Shown in pieces: positions 1 through 7,050 of a stretch of DNA of 10,210 nucleotides. Below the pieces are notes generated by a model. That model was not told the DNA's origin. It ran no database searches and worked only from the letters and a program-made list of their open reading frames with translations. Positions within the stretch are counted from its first letter, which is position 1, and the number at the start of each line of letters is the position of its first letter. This DNA is from JBDIAR01 sp039812545 (GTDB taxonomy: Bacteria; Actinomycetota; Actinomycetes; Actinomycetales; Dermatophilaceae). The position numbers were made by a program, and so were the translations under genes. Where the stretch lies: assembly GCA_039812545.1 (NCBI GenBank), contig JBDIAR010000129.1:1-10210 (forward strand), in the 5' to 3' direction.

Positions 1-51
1 TCCCGGAGCGGCATTCATGTCCAAAGCGCCCACGGCACATGTCGCATCTTA

Positions 52-68
52 GCGCCGGGGGCCGGCGC
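52..68 (-). terminator. Hairpin just behind tRNA-Val, candidate terminator
   Basis: A perfect 7-bp inverted repeat (GCGCCGG / CCGGCGC, 3-nt loop) begins six bases past the tRNA discriminator base on the leftward strand. It is followed there by TAAGATG, with no clear T-run. Position and stem strength suggest a terminator or a 3'-processing barrier for the tRNA transcript. The lack of a T-tract keeps this tentative. Positions 1-51 show nothing else I can support. Confidence 0.4.
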
Positions 69-74
69 GAGGAG

Positions 75-147
75 TGGGCCCGGCCGGGCTCGAACCGACG
101 ACACCCGCGGTGTAAACGCGGTGCTCTACCAACTGAGCTACAGGCCC
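75..147 (-). tRNA. tRNA-Val, anticodon UAC
   Basis: The leftward strand folds into a complete 73-nt cloverleaf. The acceptor stem is GGGCCTG/CGGGCCC with one T-G pair. The D arm is GCTC-AGTTGGTA-GAGC. The anticodon stem CCGCG/CGCGG encloses the loop TTTACAC, giving anticodon TAC, which reads GUA valine codons. A 5-nt variable region and the T arm GTCGG-TTCGAGC-CCGGC follow. The discriminator is A, and the CCA end is not encoded (CTCC follows), so CCA must be added after transcription. A CACAAT at 186-191 on the leftward strand could serve as a -10 box about 39 nt upstream, but no good -35 matches it. No copy of the tRNA 3' end is seen elsewhere in the window, so there is no sign of an integrated element using it. 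Confidence 0.95.
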
Positions 148-255
148 CCTGACGACCCGCCCACCGGCACGCCGTTCGATCGACCATTGTGGCAGGGTGA
201 CGCCAATGCTGCCGACCCGCCCGCATCCGTGACATACCTGGCATACCCTCGGTGC

Positions 256-1086
256 GTGACCGACGCCGCAGCCCACCCCAGTCCGGTCTTCGTGCGCCCC
301 CGCCCCTTCGAACGCGGCGATTTCGGCATCGACGAGGACGCCGTACCGGCAGGCACGACGCTGCGCGAGTTCGTCAGCATCGACCAGGCGTGGGGCCGCA
401 CCCTCGAACTCCAGGCCCGGTCGGCCGACGACCCCACCGCGGCGTGGGAGCCGTTGCACGCCATCGGGCTCAACGACGACCAATGGGGCGGCGGTTGGTT
501 CGAAACCGCGCCGACCGACCAGACCTCCGCCATCACCTACCGCTACCGCATCCCCGCCACCGACACCGCCCCGGAAGTCCTCTCGCAGGAGCGCACCCTC
601 CGGTTCGTCAACCCCGAGCACTACGACGGACTGGCGGCACAGGCATACGAACTCATCCGCCCGATTCGTCCGCAGACCGTGATCGACGTGGTCTCCGGTA
701 TGCCGCACGGCACCATGGGCGGTGACTCGTTGGCGGTCGCGCATGTCGGGTACGACCGGATCGAACTCTCCGACGCGCTCGCCGAGGGCGGGGCGGCCCA
801 CGGCGACCTCAAAGCCGTCGTCCTGCACGAACTCGGCCACCTGCGTCAGTACGACGTCTACCCCGACCCGGTGACCGGAACGACCGAGATGACGAAGGTG
901 TTCGGCCCCAACCTGCCCCTCGAACTGGCCGCCAACTGCCTGATGGAGCATTGGGGCGGGCTCGGGGAAGGGGCCCATTTCGATTACTGCGACAGCGACG
1001 CAGCCCGGGCCGCGGTCGAGGCGATCGCCGCCGGCCGGCCCTACTACGTCGACGGCCCGCCGCCGACCGAGGCTCCGTCGGCCTGA
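256..1086 (+). CDS. Putative HExxH zinc metallopeptidase with N-terminal Ig-like region; start uncertain
   Basis: The reading frame is open from the tRNA to the stop at 1084-1086. From the GTG at 256 it gives 276 residues. GTG at 229 and 292 are alternatives, and none has a convincing ribosome site. Residues about 35-120 look like a beta-sandwich module: alternating hydrophobic strands, a W-G-G-G-W turn, then a Y-R-Y-R strand. Residues about 125-250 hold the likely catalytic part, with HELGH (H191, E192, H195) and a downstream glutamate in ELAAN (E223). That arrangement resembles gluzincin-type zinc peptidases, so zinc-dependent protease activity is inferred, not shown. The substrate is unknown. 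No signal peptide or membrane segment is visible from any start, which is odd for this architecture, so the N-terminus may have been lost next to the tRNA. The stop lies 3 bp from the convergent ahpE stop, with no hairpin between them. I do not recognise a named family. Confidence 0.65.
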   Translation: MTDAAAHPSPVFVRPRPFERGDFGIDEDAVPAGTTLREFVSIDQAWGRTLELQARSADDPTAAWEPLHAIGLNDDQWGGGWFETAPTDQTSAITYRYRIPATDTAPEVLSQERTLRFVNPEHYDGLAAQAYELIRPIRPQTVIDVVSGMPHGTMGGDSLAVAHVGYDRIELSDALAEGGAAHGDLKAVVLHELGHLRQYDVYPDPVTGTTEMTKVFGPNLPLELAANCLMEHWGGLGEGAHFDYCDSDAARAAVEAIAAGRPYYVDGPPPTEAPSA

Positions 1087-1089
1087 GCG

Positions 1090-1617
1090 TCACCCCTCCC
1101 GCAGCGCGGCCAACGCCTTCCGGTATGCCGTGAAGTCACGGCGCGTCCCGATCGGGTCGACCTGCGCGTGCGCCAGGACTCCGGAGCGGTCCACGAGGAA
1201 GGTCCCGCGTACGGCGCAGCCGCGCTGCTCATCGAACACCCCGAACCGGCGGGACACCTCCCCGTGCGGCCAGAAATCGCTGAGCAGCGGGAAGAAGTGA
1301 CCCTCGGCGTCCGCGAGCGCCCGCAAGGCATACATCGGATCGCACGAGACGGCGGCCACGGCGATTCCGTCGTCCTGGAAGTCCTCCAGGGTGTCGCGGA
1401 CCTCCCGCAACTCCCCCGTGCAGATGCCCGAAAACGCGAACGGGAAGAAGACCAGCGCGACATTCCCCCGCTCCCGAGCCGCGGCGAGCGAAAACGGCTG
1501 CCCGTGTTGGTCGGGCAGGGCGAAGTCCGGAGCCGGCTGCCCGAGTTCGAGGGTCACCGGGCTCGGGTATGCCGGGGGGCTGGCCGGGGAGGCGGCCGGA
1601 TGGGCCGAGGCAGTCAT
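1090..1617 (-). CDS. ahpE: AhpE-type 1-Cys peroxiredoxin
   Basis: This is a thiol peroxidase that reduces hydrogen peroxide, organic peroxides or peroxynitrite in the cytosol; electron donors in related actinobacteria are mycoredoxin and mycothiol. The ATG at 1617 gives 175 residues. The thioredoxin-fold core starts near residue 22 (LELGQPAPDF). The active site is P59-F-A-F-S63-G-I-C66, the Pxx(S/T)xxC motif with C66 as peroxidatic cysteine, and R137 in VRGTFLVDRSG is the usual activating arginine. PLLSDFWPHG and the RGTF segment closely match my memory of M. tuberculosis AhpE (about 153 residues). The extra length is an Ala/Pro-rich N-terminal tail of about 20 residues, so a later start is possible. 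C92 and C134 are also present, so a resolving cysteine cannot be excluded. It lies 20 bp after DUF3052 on the same strand, very probably in one transcript. The ribosome site (GGCGG) is weak. Confidence 0.92.
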   Translation of the reverse strand: MTASAHPAASPASPPAYPSPVTLELGQPAPDFALPDQHGQPFSLAAARERGNVALVFFPFAFSGICTGELREVRDTLEDFQDDGIAVAAVSCDPMYALRALADAEGHFFPLLSDFWPHGEVSRRFGVFDEQRGCAVRGTFLVDRSGVLAHAQVDPIGTRRDFTAYRKALAALREG

Positions 1618-1637
1618 GCCGCCAGTCTGCCAGGCGC

Positions 1638-2162
1638 TCAGCGTCGGCCGGCCGTCGCGACGACCCGGTGCGCGGACCAATCGGCCGACAACTGGGCGCT
1701 CCCGACCAGCATCACGCCGGCGACCGCGGTGGCTTCCTTCATCTCGGCGGCCTCGACGTGGCCCCACCGCCCCGGTTTGGGTGTCAGGAGCAGCAGGAAG
1801 CCGCGCTCGACCAGATTGGTGAGCGCGTCGACGAGGGCGTCGCCGAGATCACCGTCCTCGCTGCGCCACCACAACAGGACCGCGTCGGCGGCTCCGGTGA
1901 AGTTCTCGTCCTCCAGGTCGGCATTGGTCAGATCCTCGATCGCGGCGCGCAGAGCATCGTCGACATCGTCGTCGTACCCGATCTCCTGGACCACCTGACC
2001 CGCGGCGAACCCCAACCGACCCAACCCGGTGCCGGGAACGGACGCCCCGCCCGCTCCTTCGGCGACCACGCTCCCACTCACTGGCAGCCGGCTCCCTTCC
2101 TCGATCTCATCCGTTGCTCTGACTCGTTGCTCTGACTCGTTGCTCTGAGTGGTTGAACTCAT
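1638..2162 (-). CDS. DUF3052 family protein
   Basis: A small acidic cytosolic protein of unknown function, 174 residues from the ATG at 2162. The family core runs from about residue 46 to the end: G-R-L-G-F..GQVVQEIGYDDDVDD (about 49-69), the LLWWR strand (96-100), DGDLGDALVDALT (103-115), LLTPKPGRWGHV (125-136) and a terminal DWSAHRV (161-167). These match actinobacterial DUF3052 proteins as I remember them, including Rv2239c, which likewise sits between ahpE and aceE. Residues 1-27 are low-complexity, encoded by the 13-bp repeats described separately, and lie outside the conserved core. A second possible start is the GTG at 2079-2081, preceded by a much better Shine-Dalgarno, giving 147 residues and closer to the usual family length. 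The gene is divergent from aceE and cotranscribed with ahpE. A link to redox or metabolic control is only suggested by context. Confidence 0.87.
   Translation of the reverse strand: MSSTTQSNESEQRVRATDEIEEGSRLPVSGSVVAEGAGGASVPGTGLGRLGFAAGQVVQEIGYDDDVDDALRAAIEDLTNADLEDENFTGAADAVLLWWRSEDGDLGDALVDALTNLVERGFLLLLTPKPGRWGHVEAAEMKEATAVAGVMLVGSAQLSADWSAHRVVATAGRR
2079..2100 (-). promoter_or_regulatory. Strong internal Shine-Dalgarno and GTG, alternative DUF3052 start
   Basis: On the leftward strand GGAAGGGAG (2092-2100) stands 10 nt before an in-frame GTG (2079-2081), followed by S-G-S-V-V. It is purine-rich and stronger than anything before the ATG at 2162, where only GGATGAG is present. Translation from here would skip the repeat-encoded N-terminus while keeping the entire conserved domain. 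Confidence 0.45.
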
Positions 2163-2180
2163 GCGTCGATCTCATCCGTT
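2101..2180. repeat. 15-bp direct repeat bracketing the DUF3052 start
   Basis: TCGATCTCATCCGTT is present at 2101-2115 and again, identical, at 2166-2180, 65 bp apart. The outer copy includes the ribosome-site region of the ATG at 2162. The inner copy lies in the coding part just before the internal Shine-Dalgarno. This looks like a short local duplication of the original leader, which the 13-bp unit then expanded. Confidence 0.85.
2113..2151. repeat. Three tandem copies of a 13-bp unit in the DUF3052 N-terminus
   Basis: GTTGCTCTGACTC occurs at 2113-2125 and again at 2126-2138. A third copy with two changes (GTTGCTCTGAGTG) is at 2139-2151. The unit is not a multiple of three, so each copy is read in a different frame. 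Gain or loss of one unit would shift the frame between the ATG at 2162 and the conserved domain. Confidence 0.9.
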
Positions 2181-2182
2181 CG

Positions 2183-2197
2183 GCCCCGACGCGGGGC
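2183..2197. other. Short GC hairpin in the DUF3052/aceE divergent region
   Basis: GCCCCG / CGGGGC form a 6-bp perfect stem with a 3-nt loop, 21 nt upstream of the DUF3052 ATG. It could fold in the leader of the DUF3052-ahpE mRNA or be part of an operator. It is short enough to occur by chance in DNA this rich in GC. Confidence 0.3.
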
Positions 2198-2297
2198 TGC
2201 CGCCGTCGTGACTGCCTCCAAGTGCATCCGGTTCTGCCCGCGCGCGCAAGTGCCCGGCCAGAGTCGACGAGCCGAACGAGTCCCCCAGGTGGGCGTG

Positions 2298-2327
2298 TTG
2301 GCCCTTCACTGCACACTGCGAGACAAT
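2298..2327 (+). promoter_or_regulatory. Candidate aceE promoter
   Basis: TTGGCC (2298-2303) and GACAAT (2322-2327) are spaced by 18 bp, and each matches four of six positions of the housekeeping sigma consensus. This would place the transcript start near 2335 and leave a leader of about 75 nt. CTAGGTC at 2331-2337 is an alternative -10 element. The rest of the 248-bp divergent gap (2163-2410) shows no further clear motif. Confidence 0.4.
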
Positions 2328-2410
2328 GAGCTAGGTCACACTGGGACCGACCCGTCACCTCGATCGGGACCCGTGACCGACACCGCACGCGACGACAGGA
2401 GACCAAGATC

Positions 2411-5167
2411 GTGGCCAACGAGCGCGGACCCATCCTCAACGGGATCCCCACCCAGCTGCCGGACATCGACCCGGCAGAGACGCAGGAATGGCTTGATTCG
2501 CTGCACGGGGTCCTCGACGAGCAGGGCCGTACCCGCGCGCGCTACATCATGCTCAGCCTGCTGCGCGAGGCCCGCAACCTGCAGATCGGGGTCCCGTCGT
2601 TGACGGCGACGGACTACGTCAACACCATCCCGCCCGAGCTCGAACCCTTCTTCCCCGGCGACGAAAGCCTCGAGCGTGCCTACCGGCGGTGGATCCGCTG
2701 GAACGCCGCCGTCATGGTCCACCGCGCCCAGCGCACCGGCATCGGCGTCGGCGGACACATCTCGACCTTCGCCTCGGTCGCCTCGCTCTACGAGGTCGGC
2801 CTCAACCACTTCTTCCGCGGCCCCGACCATCCCGGCGGCGGCGACCAGGTGTTCTTCCAGGGGCACGCCTCCCCCGGCCTGTATGCCAGGGCCTTCCTCG
2901 AGGGTCGGCTCGAGGAGGTCGACCTCGACGGGTTCCGGCAGGAGCGCAGCCATGTCGTGGACGGTCAGATCCGAGCCCTCCCGTCGTATCCGCACCCGCG
3001 ACTGAAGCCCGACTTCTGGCAGTTCCCGACGGTCTCGATGGGTCTGGGCCCGATGAACGCCATCTACCAGGCCCAGTTCAACCGTTACCTGCACGGCCGG
3101 GGCATCAAGGACACCACTGACCAGCGGGTCTGGGCCTTCCTCGGCGACGGCGAGATGGACGAACCGGAGTCGCGGGGTCTCCTGCAAGTGGCCGGCTACG
3201 AGGGTCTGGACAACCTCACCTTCGTCGTCAACTGCAACCTGCAGCGCCTCGACGGCCCGGTCCGTGGCAACGGCAAGATCATCCAGGAACTGGAGGCGTT
3301 CTTCCGCGGGGCCGGCTGGAACGTCATCAAGGTGATCTGGGGCCGCGGCTGGGACCCGTTGCTCGCGGCCGACCACTCGCACGCCCTCGTCAACGTCATG
3401 AACAGCGTGACCGACGGCGACTACCAGACCTACAAGGCCCGCGACGGTCGCTACGTCCGCGAGAACTTCTTCGCTCGCGACCCGCGCGCCCTCAAGCTCG
3501 TCGAGAAGTGGACCGACGACGACATCTGGCGCCTCAAGCGCGGCGGGCACGACTACCGCAAGGTGTATGCCGCATACAAGGCTGCCGTCGATCACACCGG
3601 ACAGCCGACCGTCATCCTGGCGCACACCATCAAGGGCTACACGCTCGGCACGAACTTCGCCGGCCGCAACGCGACCCACCAGATGAAGAAGATGACGGTG
3701 GACGACATGAAGGGGCTGCGCGACGTCCTGCACATTCCGCTGACCGACGCCCAGCTGGAGGCCGACCCGTACCGTCCGCCCTACTACAACCCGGGACCCG
3801 AGGACGAGGCGATCCGCTACATGATCGAGCGGCGTCGCGAACTCGGCGGCGGTCTGCCCCAGCGGCGCGAGAAGTACACCGCCGTGAAGCTGCCCGAGGA
3901 CAAGACCTACGCCCTGTTGAAGAAGGGCTCCGGCAAACAACAGGTCGCCACGACGATGGCCTTCGTCCGGCTCGTCAAGGAACTGTTGCGGGACAAGGAG
4001 ATCGGTAAGCGGATCGCGCTGATCATCCCGGACGAGGCCCGCACCTTCGGGATGGACGCCTTCTTCCCCACGCTGAAGATCTACAACCCGCACGGTCAGG
4101 TCTACACCCCGGTCGACGACGAACTCATGCTCGCCTACCGCGAGTCGACCAGCGGCGGGATCCTGCACCTGGGCATCAACGAGGCCGGTTCGGTCGCGTC
4201 GTTCACCGCCGTCGGCACCTCCTATGCCACCCATGGCGAGCCGATGATCCCGATCTACATCTTCTACTCGATGTTCGGCTTCCAGCGCACCGGCGACGGT
4301 ATCTGGGCGGCTGCGGACCAGATGGCCCGCGGTTTCCTCATCGGGGCCACTGCCGGGCGCACCACTCTGACCGGTGAGGGCCTGCAGCACGCGGACGGCC
4401 ACAGCCCGCTCCTGGCGGTGACGAATCCGGCCGTCATCCACTACGACCCGGCCTACGGGTACGAAATCGCGCACATCATGGCCGACGGCCTGCGCCGGAT
4501 GTACGGTCCCGAGCCCGAGAACGTCATCTACTACCTCACCGTCTACAACGAGCCGATCGTCCAGCCGGCCGAGCCCGCCGATGTCGACGTCGAGGGCATC
4601 CTGCGCGGCCTGCACAAGGTCAGCGTCGGCAATACCGAGGGCGTCGGCGACGGTGCACCGCGGTGCCAGTTGCTGGCATCCGGCGTCGGGGTCGCCTGGG
4701 CGCTTGAGGCCCAGCAACTGTTGAAGGACGATTTCGGCGTGATCGCCGACGTCTGGTCGGTGACCTCGTGGAACGAACTGCGGCGCGACGGATTGCGGTG
4801 CGACGAACAGGCCTTCCTGCACCCCGACGAGGAGCGCCGGATCCCGTACGTCACCCAGCGCCTCGCCGACCAGCCCGGCCCGGTCATCGCGGTGTCGGAC
4901 TACATGCGGGCGGTGCAGGACCAGATCCGGCCGTGGGTGCCCGGCGAGTACGCGTCGCTGGGTGCGGACGGGTTCGGGTTCTCCGACACCCGGCCGGCGG
5001 CCCGCCGCGCGTTCCACATCGACGGGCCGTCGATCACCGTGCGCGCCCTGCAGATGCTCGCCGCCCGGGGCGAGGTCGACCCCTCCGCGCCCAAGGTGGC
5101 CGCGGAGAAGTACCAGCTTCTCGATGTCACGGCCGGCAAGTCCGGCAACTCCGGCGGGGATGCCTGA
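2411..5167 (+). CDS. aceE: Pyruvate dehydrogenase E1 component, homodimeric type
   Basis: Thiamine-diphosphate-dependent E1 decarboxylates pyruvate and acetylates the lipoyl groups of E2, feeding acetyl-CoA into the TCA cycle. The protein is 918 residues from the GTG at 2411, preceded by AGGAGA at 2397-2402; the E. coli enzyme is 887. The cofactor motif is G245-D-G and ends in N274-C-N276, in a stretch almost identical to E. coli AceE (GDGEMDEPES...NCNLQRLDGPV). H116 (GGHISTFAS) and H152 (QGHASPG) match the catalytic-site histidines around E. coli H106 and H142. H423 in the NATHQMKKM loop matches H407. The middle pyrimidine-binding region includes GINEAGSVASFTAVGTSYA, and the C-terminal domain is complete. 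No E2 or E3 gene is adjacent, as is usual in actinobacteria, where E1 works with E2 and E3 encoded elsewhere. The stop overlaps the start of a broken methyltransferase gene. Confidence 0.97.
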   Translation: MANERGPILNGIPTQLPDIDPAETQEWLDSLHGVLDEQGRTRARYIMLSLLREARNLQIGVPSLTATDYVNTIPPELEPFFPGDESLERAYRRWIRWNAAVMVHRAQRTGIGVGGHISTFASVASLYEVGLNHFFRGPDHPGGGDQVFFQGHASPGLYARAFLEGRLEEVDLDGFRQERSHVVDGQIRALPSYPHPRLKPDFWQFPTVSMGLGPMNAIYQAQFNRYLHGRGIKDTTDQRVWAFLGDGEMDEPESRGLLQVAGYEGLDNLTFVVNCNLQRLDGPVRGNGKIIQELEAFFRGAGWNVIKVIWGRGWDPLLAADHSHALVNVMNSVTDGDYQTYKARDGRYVRENFFARDPRALKLVEKWTDDDIWRLKRGGHDYRKVYAAYKAAVDHTGQPTVILAHTIKGYTLGTNFAGRNATHQMKKMTVDDMKGLRDVLHIPLTDAQLEADPYRPPYYNPGPEDEAIRYMIERRRELGGGLPQRREKYTAVKLPEDKTYALLKKGSGKQQVATTMAFVRLVKELLRDKEIGKRIALIIPDEARTFGMDAFFPTLKIYNPHGQVYTPVDDELMLAYRESTSGGILHLGINEAGSVASFTAVGTSYATHGEPMIPIYIFYSMFGFQRTGDGIWAAADQMARGFLIGATAGRTTLTGEGLQHADGHSPLLAVTNPAVIHYDPAYGYEIAHIMADGLRRMYGPEPENVIYYLTVYNEPIVQPAEPADVDVEGILRGLHKVSVGNTEGVGDGAPRCQLLASGVGVAWALEAQQLLKDDFGVIADVWSVTSWNELRRDGLRCDEQAFLHPDEERRIPYVTQRLADQPGPVIAVSDYMRAVQDQIRPWVPGEYASLGADGFGFSDTRPAARRAFHIDGPSITVRALQMLAARGEVDPSAPKVAAEKYQLLDVTAGKSGNSGGDA

Positions 5168-5644
5168 GCTGAGGTCCGCGGCTCACCTCGCCGAGCAGTA
5201 CGCCACACCGGATCGGTTGGCCACCCGGGCTTCGGGGTGGCACCCCGGAGTGGACGGCCTGGACCCGGTGGCCACCCTGGCCGATCGGATCGTGGCCGCC
5301 CTGACGAAGGGGACGGCCGGGCCGGGTTCTCGAGATCGGCTGCGGCACCGCTGCTCTCGCCCGTCGGGTATGCCAGGAGGCGGCCGAGTCTGGAACCGAT
5401 CTCGCCTACCTGGCGACCGATCGGTCTGAGGCGACCGAGAGAACGGCGCGGTTGTGCCGAGTCGGCACTTCGACTGGGTTACCCGCGAGGACTTCGCGAC
5501 GTTGGCGATCTGCGACGACGAGGCCGCCCCGGCGTATCTGGCAGCCTCGGCGAAGAACTGCCGCGGGTCCCCGACCGGTGGTCGGGGACCCGCGAGTTCG
5601 TCGGCGCGCCGTCACTTTTCGCGGCGCGCTTCGAGGAGTGCTGA
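5160..5644 (+). pseudogene. Decayed SAM-dependent methyltransferase
   Basis: The ATG at 5160 overlaps the aceE stop (ATGCCTGA), so an ancestral gene was translationally coupled to aceE. The first frame gives about 55 residues (MPELRSAAHLAEQYATPDRL to about KGTAGPG). At about 5318-5326, in the run GCCGGGCCGGG, the meaning moves one frame on: VLEIGCGTAALARR, a class I methyltransferase motif I, then a strand ending in ATDRS. Near 5445-5460 sense returns to the first frame (HFDWVTREDFATL...AAPAYLAAS). At about 5556 it moves to a third frame, ending EELPRVPDRWSGTREFVGAP...FEEC at the stop 5642-5644. Only about 160 codons remain where class I enzymes usually have 200 or more, so the region between the acidic strand and the C-terminus appears deleted. 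At least three frame changes plus a deletion fit decay rather than a single sequencing error. The substrate of the original enzyme is unknown. Confidence 0.75.
5562..5594. terminator. Perfect 15-bp inverted repeat between convergent units
   Basis: CGCGGGTCCCCGACC (5562-5576), a 3-nt loop GGT, then the exact complement (5580-5594). It would form a very stable hairpin from either strand. It lies inside the broken methyltransferase reading frame, about 400 bp after aceE, and 55 bp past the stop of the leftward SLH operon. It is therefore placed to stop both transcripts. There is no long T-run on either side (GAGTTCG rightward, GCAGTTCTTC leftward), which fits the tail-less terminators proposed for actinobacteria, but function is inferred. 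Confidence 0.6.
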
Positions 5645-5649
5645 CGGTC

Positions 5650-7011
5650 CTATCGGACGGACAGCGACGTCAGCGCCGGGGCCAACGCCGCCAAGGAGCC
5701 GGCGGAGTTCCCCTGGACGGCCATCCCCTGGGGAAGCAGGACTTTGTCGTTCAGTCGGGACAGGAAGGCCGCCATGGCGTCGCGATGCACCGGGTCCAGC
5801 GGACGGTAGGTCCCATCGCCATACCCGGTCGAGATTCCGTTGACCGCCATCCAGTTGATCTCACGGAAGAACTGCTTCCGGGGCGGGACGTCGACGAACC
5901 GCTGCGTGGTAAGGCCCGTCAGATTCCCCGGCCGACCGCTCCAGGCGGCATACCGGTACATGTATGCAGCCATCGCGTCGCGAGCCACCGGCAGCAAGGG
6001 CCGGAACGTCCCATCGCCGTAGCCCGTCGTGATCCCCGTCGACTTCAACCAGCAGATCTCCTTGGCGAACTGCGACGTCGCCGGCACATCCTTGAAGCAC
6101 GACCGCGACCCCGTGTAGTTCCCCTCGGCCATCCGATACAGGAACGCGGCCATGGCGTCCCGATTCACCGACCCGAGCGGGCGATACGACCCGTCGCCGT
6201 AGCCGGTCGTCAGCCCGGCCATCACCATCCACTGGATCTCACGGACGAAGGCCGTGTATGCCGACACGTCCGTGAAGAGCCGCGCGGAGCGCATGTCCAG
6301 TGCCGGCATCGTGACCGTCGCACCCGGTGTCGCCGAGGCGTTGACCGGGACCATCTTGCCGGGGTTGAGGGTGTTGCCGGAGAAGATGAACAGCCCACAG
6401 TTGTACGCGAGCACCCCATAGGGCATCCCGGACAGGCCCCGGATCGTCGCCGGGTTCGTGTTCGACATGCTGTAGCGCTCGGTCTGACGCTGGCCGAGCG
6501 GAATGGCCGCTGCGATGAAAGGTGCCGGGCTCGTGCCGTTCGGACAGACGACCTTGCTCGTGATCTGCGAGCCCTTCACCAGAGCGACGGCGCCGAGGTC
6601 GAGGGTCTGCCCGTCGGTGACGGTCACCGAGGTCCACAGCTTCGCCGACTCCGGTTTGACCGTGGCCGTGCCACCGGCAGGCAGGTAGTAGTACGACGCG
6701 GCGTTGTCAGTCGCCCACGTCAGCGGCTGCGCGCTGGCGGGTTCGGTGACATCGAAACCGACGTAGTAGCTGCCGGCGGCCAGCGACGTGAAGGAGAAGG
6801 CCGAACTGGTCTCCACGGTGCCGATTTCGTTCCAACTGAGGTCGTACAAGGTCGCCGTGTCAACCCCGAGGGTGTTGGCGTTGGTGATGGTGCCGCTGAT
6901 CGACGCCGTCCCGGCGCCTTGTGCGGTCGGCGCGACGAGCGCGCCGGACACGAGAGCGGCGACGAGACCGACGAACAGTCCGCGATGTCTGAGGCGTGCT
7001 GCGATGGTCAT
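5650..7011 (-). CDS. Secreted protein with three C-terminal SLH domains (second gene of pair)
   Basis: 453 residues, exported. The ATG at 7011 has AAGGAG seven bases upstream. A signal peptide covers about residues 1-31: basic RLRHR, hydrophobic LFVGLVAALVSGALV, then PTAQG. Residues 34-90 (GTASISGTITN...LAAGSYYVGFDV) look like a carboxypeptidase-regulatory or prealbumin-like beta-sandwich, followed by a less familiar beta-rich part to about 240. Three SLH repeats follow at about 245-295, 305-355 and 371-421. Each has the F-x-D-V...EI-W...GITTGYGDGTYRP...RDAMAAFLYR pattern that in characterised cases holds proteins on secondary cell-wall polymer. C156/C205 and C305/C320 could form disulfides. 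It starts 39 bp after its paralogue on the same strand, so both are probably one operon. Residues about 268-338 are identical to the paralogue even at DNA level. The true ligand, and whether SLH anchoring operates in this organism, are unknown. Confidence 0.88.
   Translation of the reverse strand: MTIAARLRHRGLFVGLVAALVSGALVAPTAQGAGTASISGTITNANTLGVDTATLYDLSWNEIGTVETSSAFSFTSLAAGSYYVGFDVTEPASAQPLTWATDNAASYYYLPAGGTATVKPESAKLWTSVTVTDGQTLDLGAVALVKGSQITSKVVCPNGTSPAPFIAAAIPLGQRQTERYSMSNTNPATIRGLSGMPYGVLAYNCGLFIFSGNTLNPGKMVPVNASATPGATVTMPALDMRSARLFTDVSAYTAFVREIQWMVMAGLTTGYGDGSYRPLGSVNRDAMAAFLYRMAEGNYTGSRSCFKDVPATSQFAKEICWLKSTGITTGYGDGTFRPLLPVARDAMAAYMYRYAAWSGRPGNLTGLTTQRFVDVPPRKQFFREINWMAVNGISTGYGDGTYRPLDPVHRDAMAAFLSRLNDKVLLPQGMAVQGNSAGSLAALAPALTSLSVR
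5999..6210. repeat. 212-bp perfect repeat, copy in the downstream SLH gene
   Basis: Base-for-base identical to 7385-7596 (constant offset 1386, same orientation). It covers the end of SLH domain 1 and most of SLH domain 2. Identity stops sharply at both ends, with a mismatch at 5998/7384 and divergence from 6211/7597. Flanking SLH sequence is similar but clearly diverged. Confidence 0.97.
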
Positions 7012-7050
7012 GAGGTGGCTCCTTCCGAGGAGGTCAGGTAGGTCAAGGTG

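Noticed and set aside
1..51. Possible leftward gene start near ATG codons at the left edge
   Set aside because: There is no ribosome site and only a few codons are available. It cannot be told from chance.
75..147. tRNA-Val as attachment site of an integrated element
   Set aside because: No integrase, no phage or plasmid genes, and no second copy of the tRNA 3' end in the window.
49..978. Leftward open frame of 309 codons over the metallopeptidase and tRNA
   Set aside because: It runs through the tRNA gene and opposite the HELGH-encoding frame, and shows no recognisable protein features.
2336..5017. Long leftward open frame (893 codons) fully opposite aceE
   Set aside because: In DNA with strong third-position GC, the frame opposite a long gene often lacks stops. 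Its translation is a Val/Asp/Gly/Arg-rich shadow with no domain, while the rightward frame is a clear AceE.
5237..5644. A single intact rightward gene of 135 codons in the third frame
   Set aside because: Only its last 30 or so residues look like protein. The first two thirds are Arg/Pro/Gly-rich and contradict the methyltransferase motif I in another frame over the same DNA.
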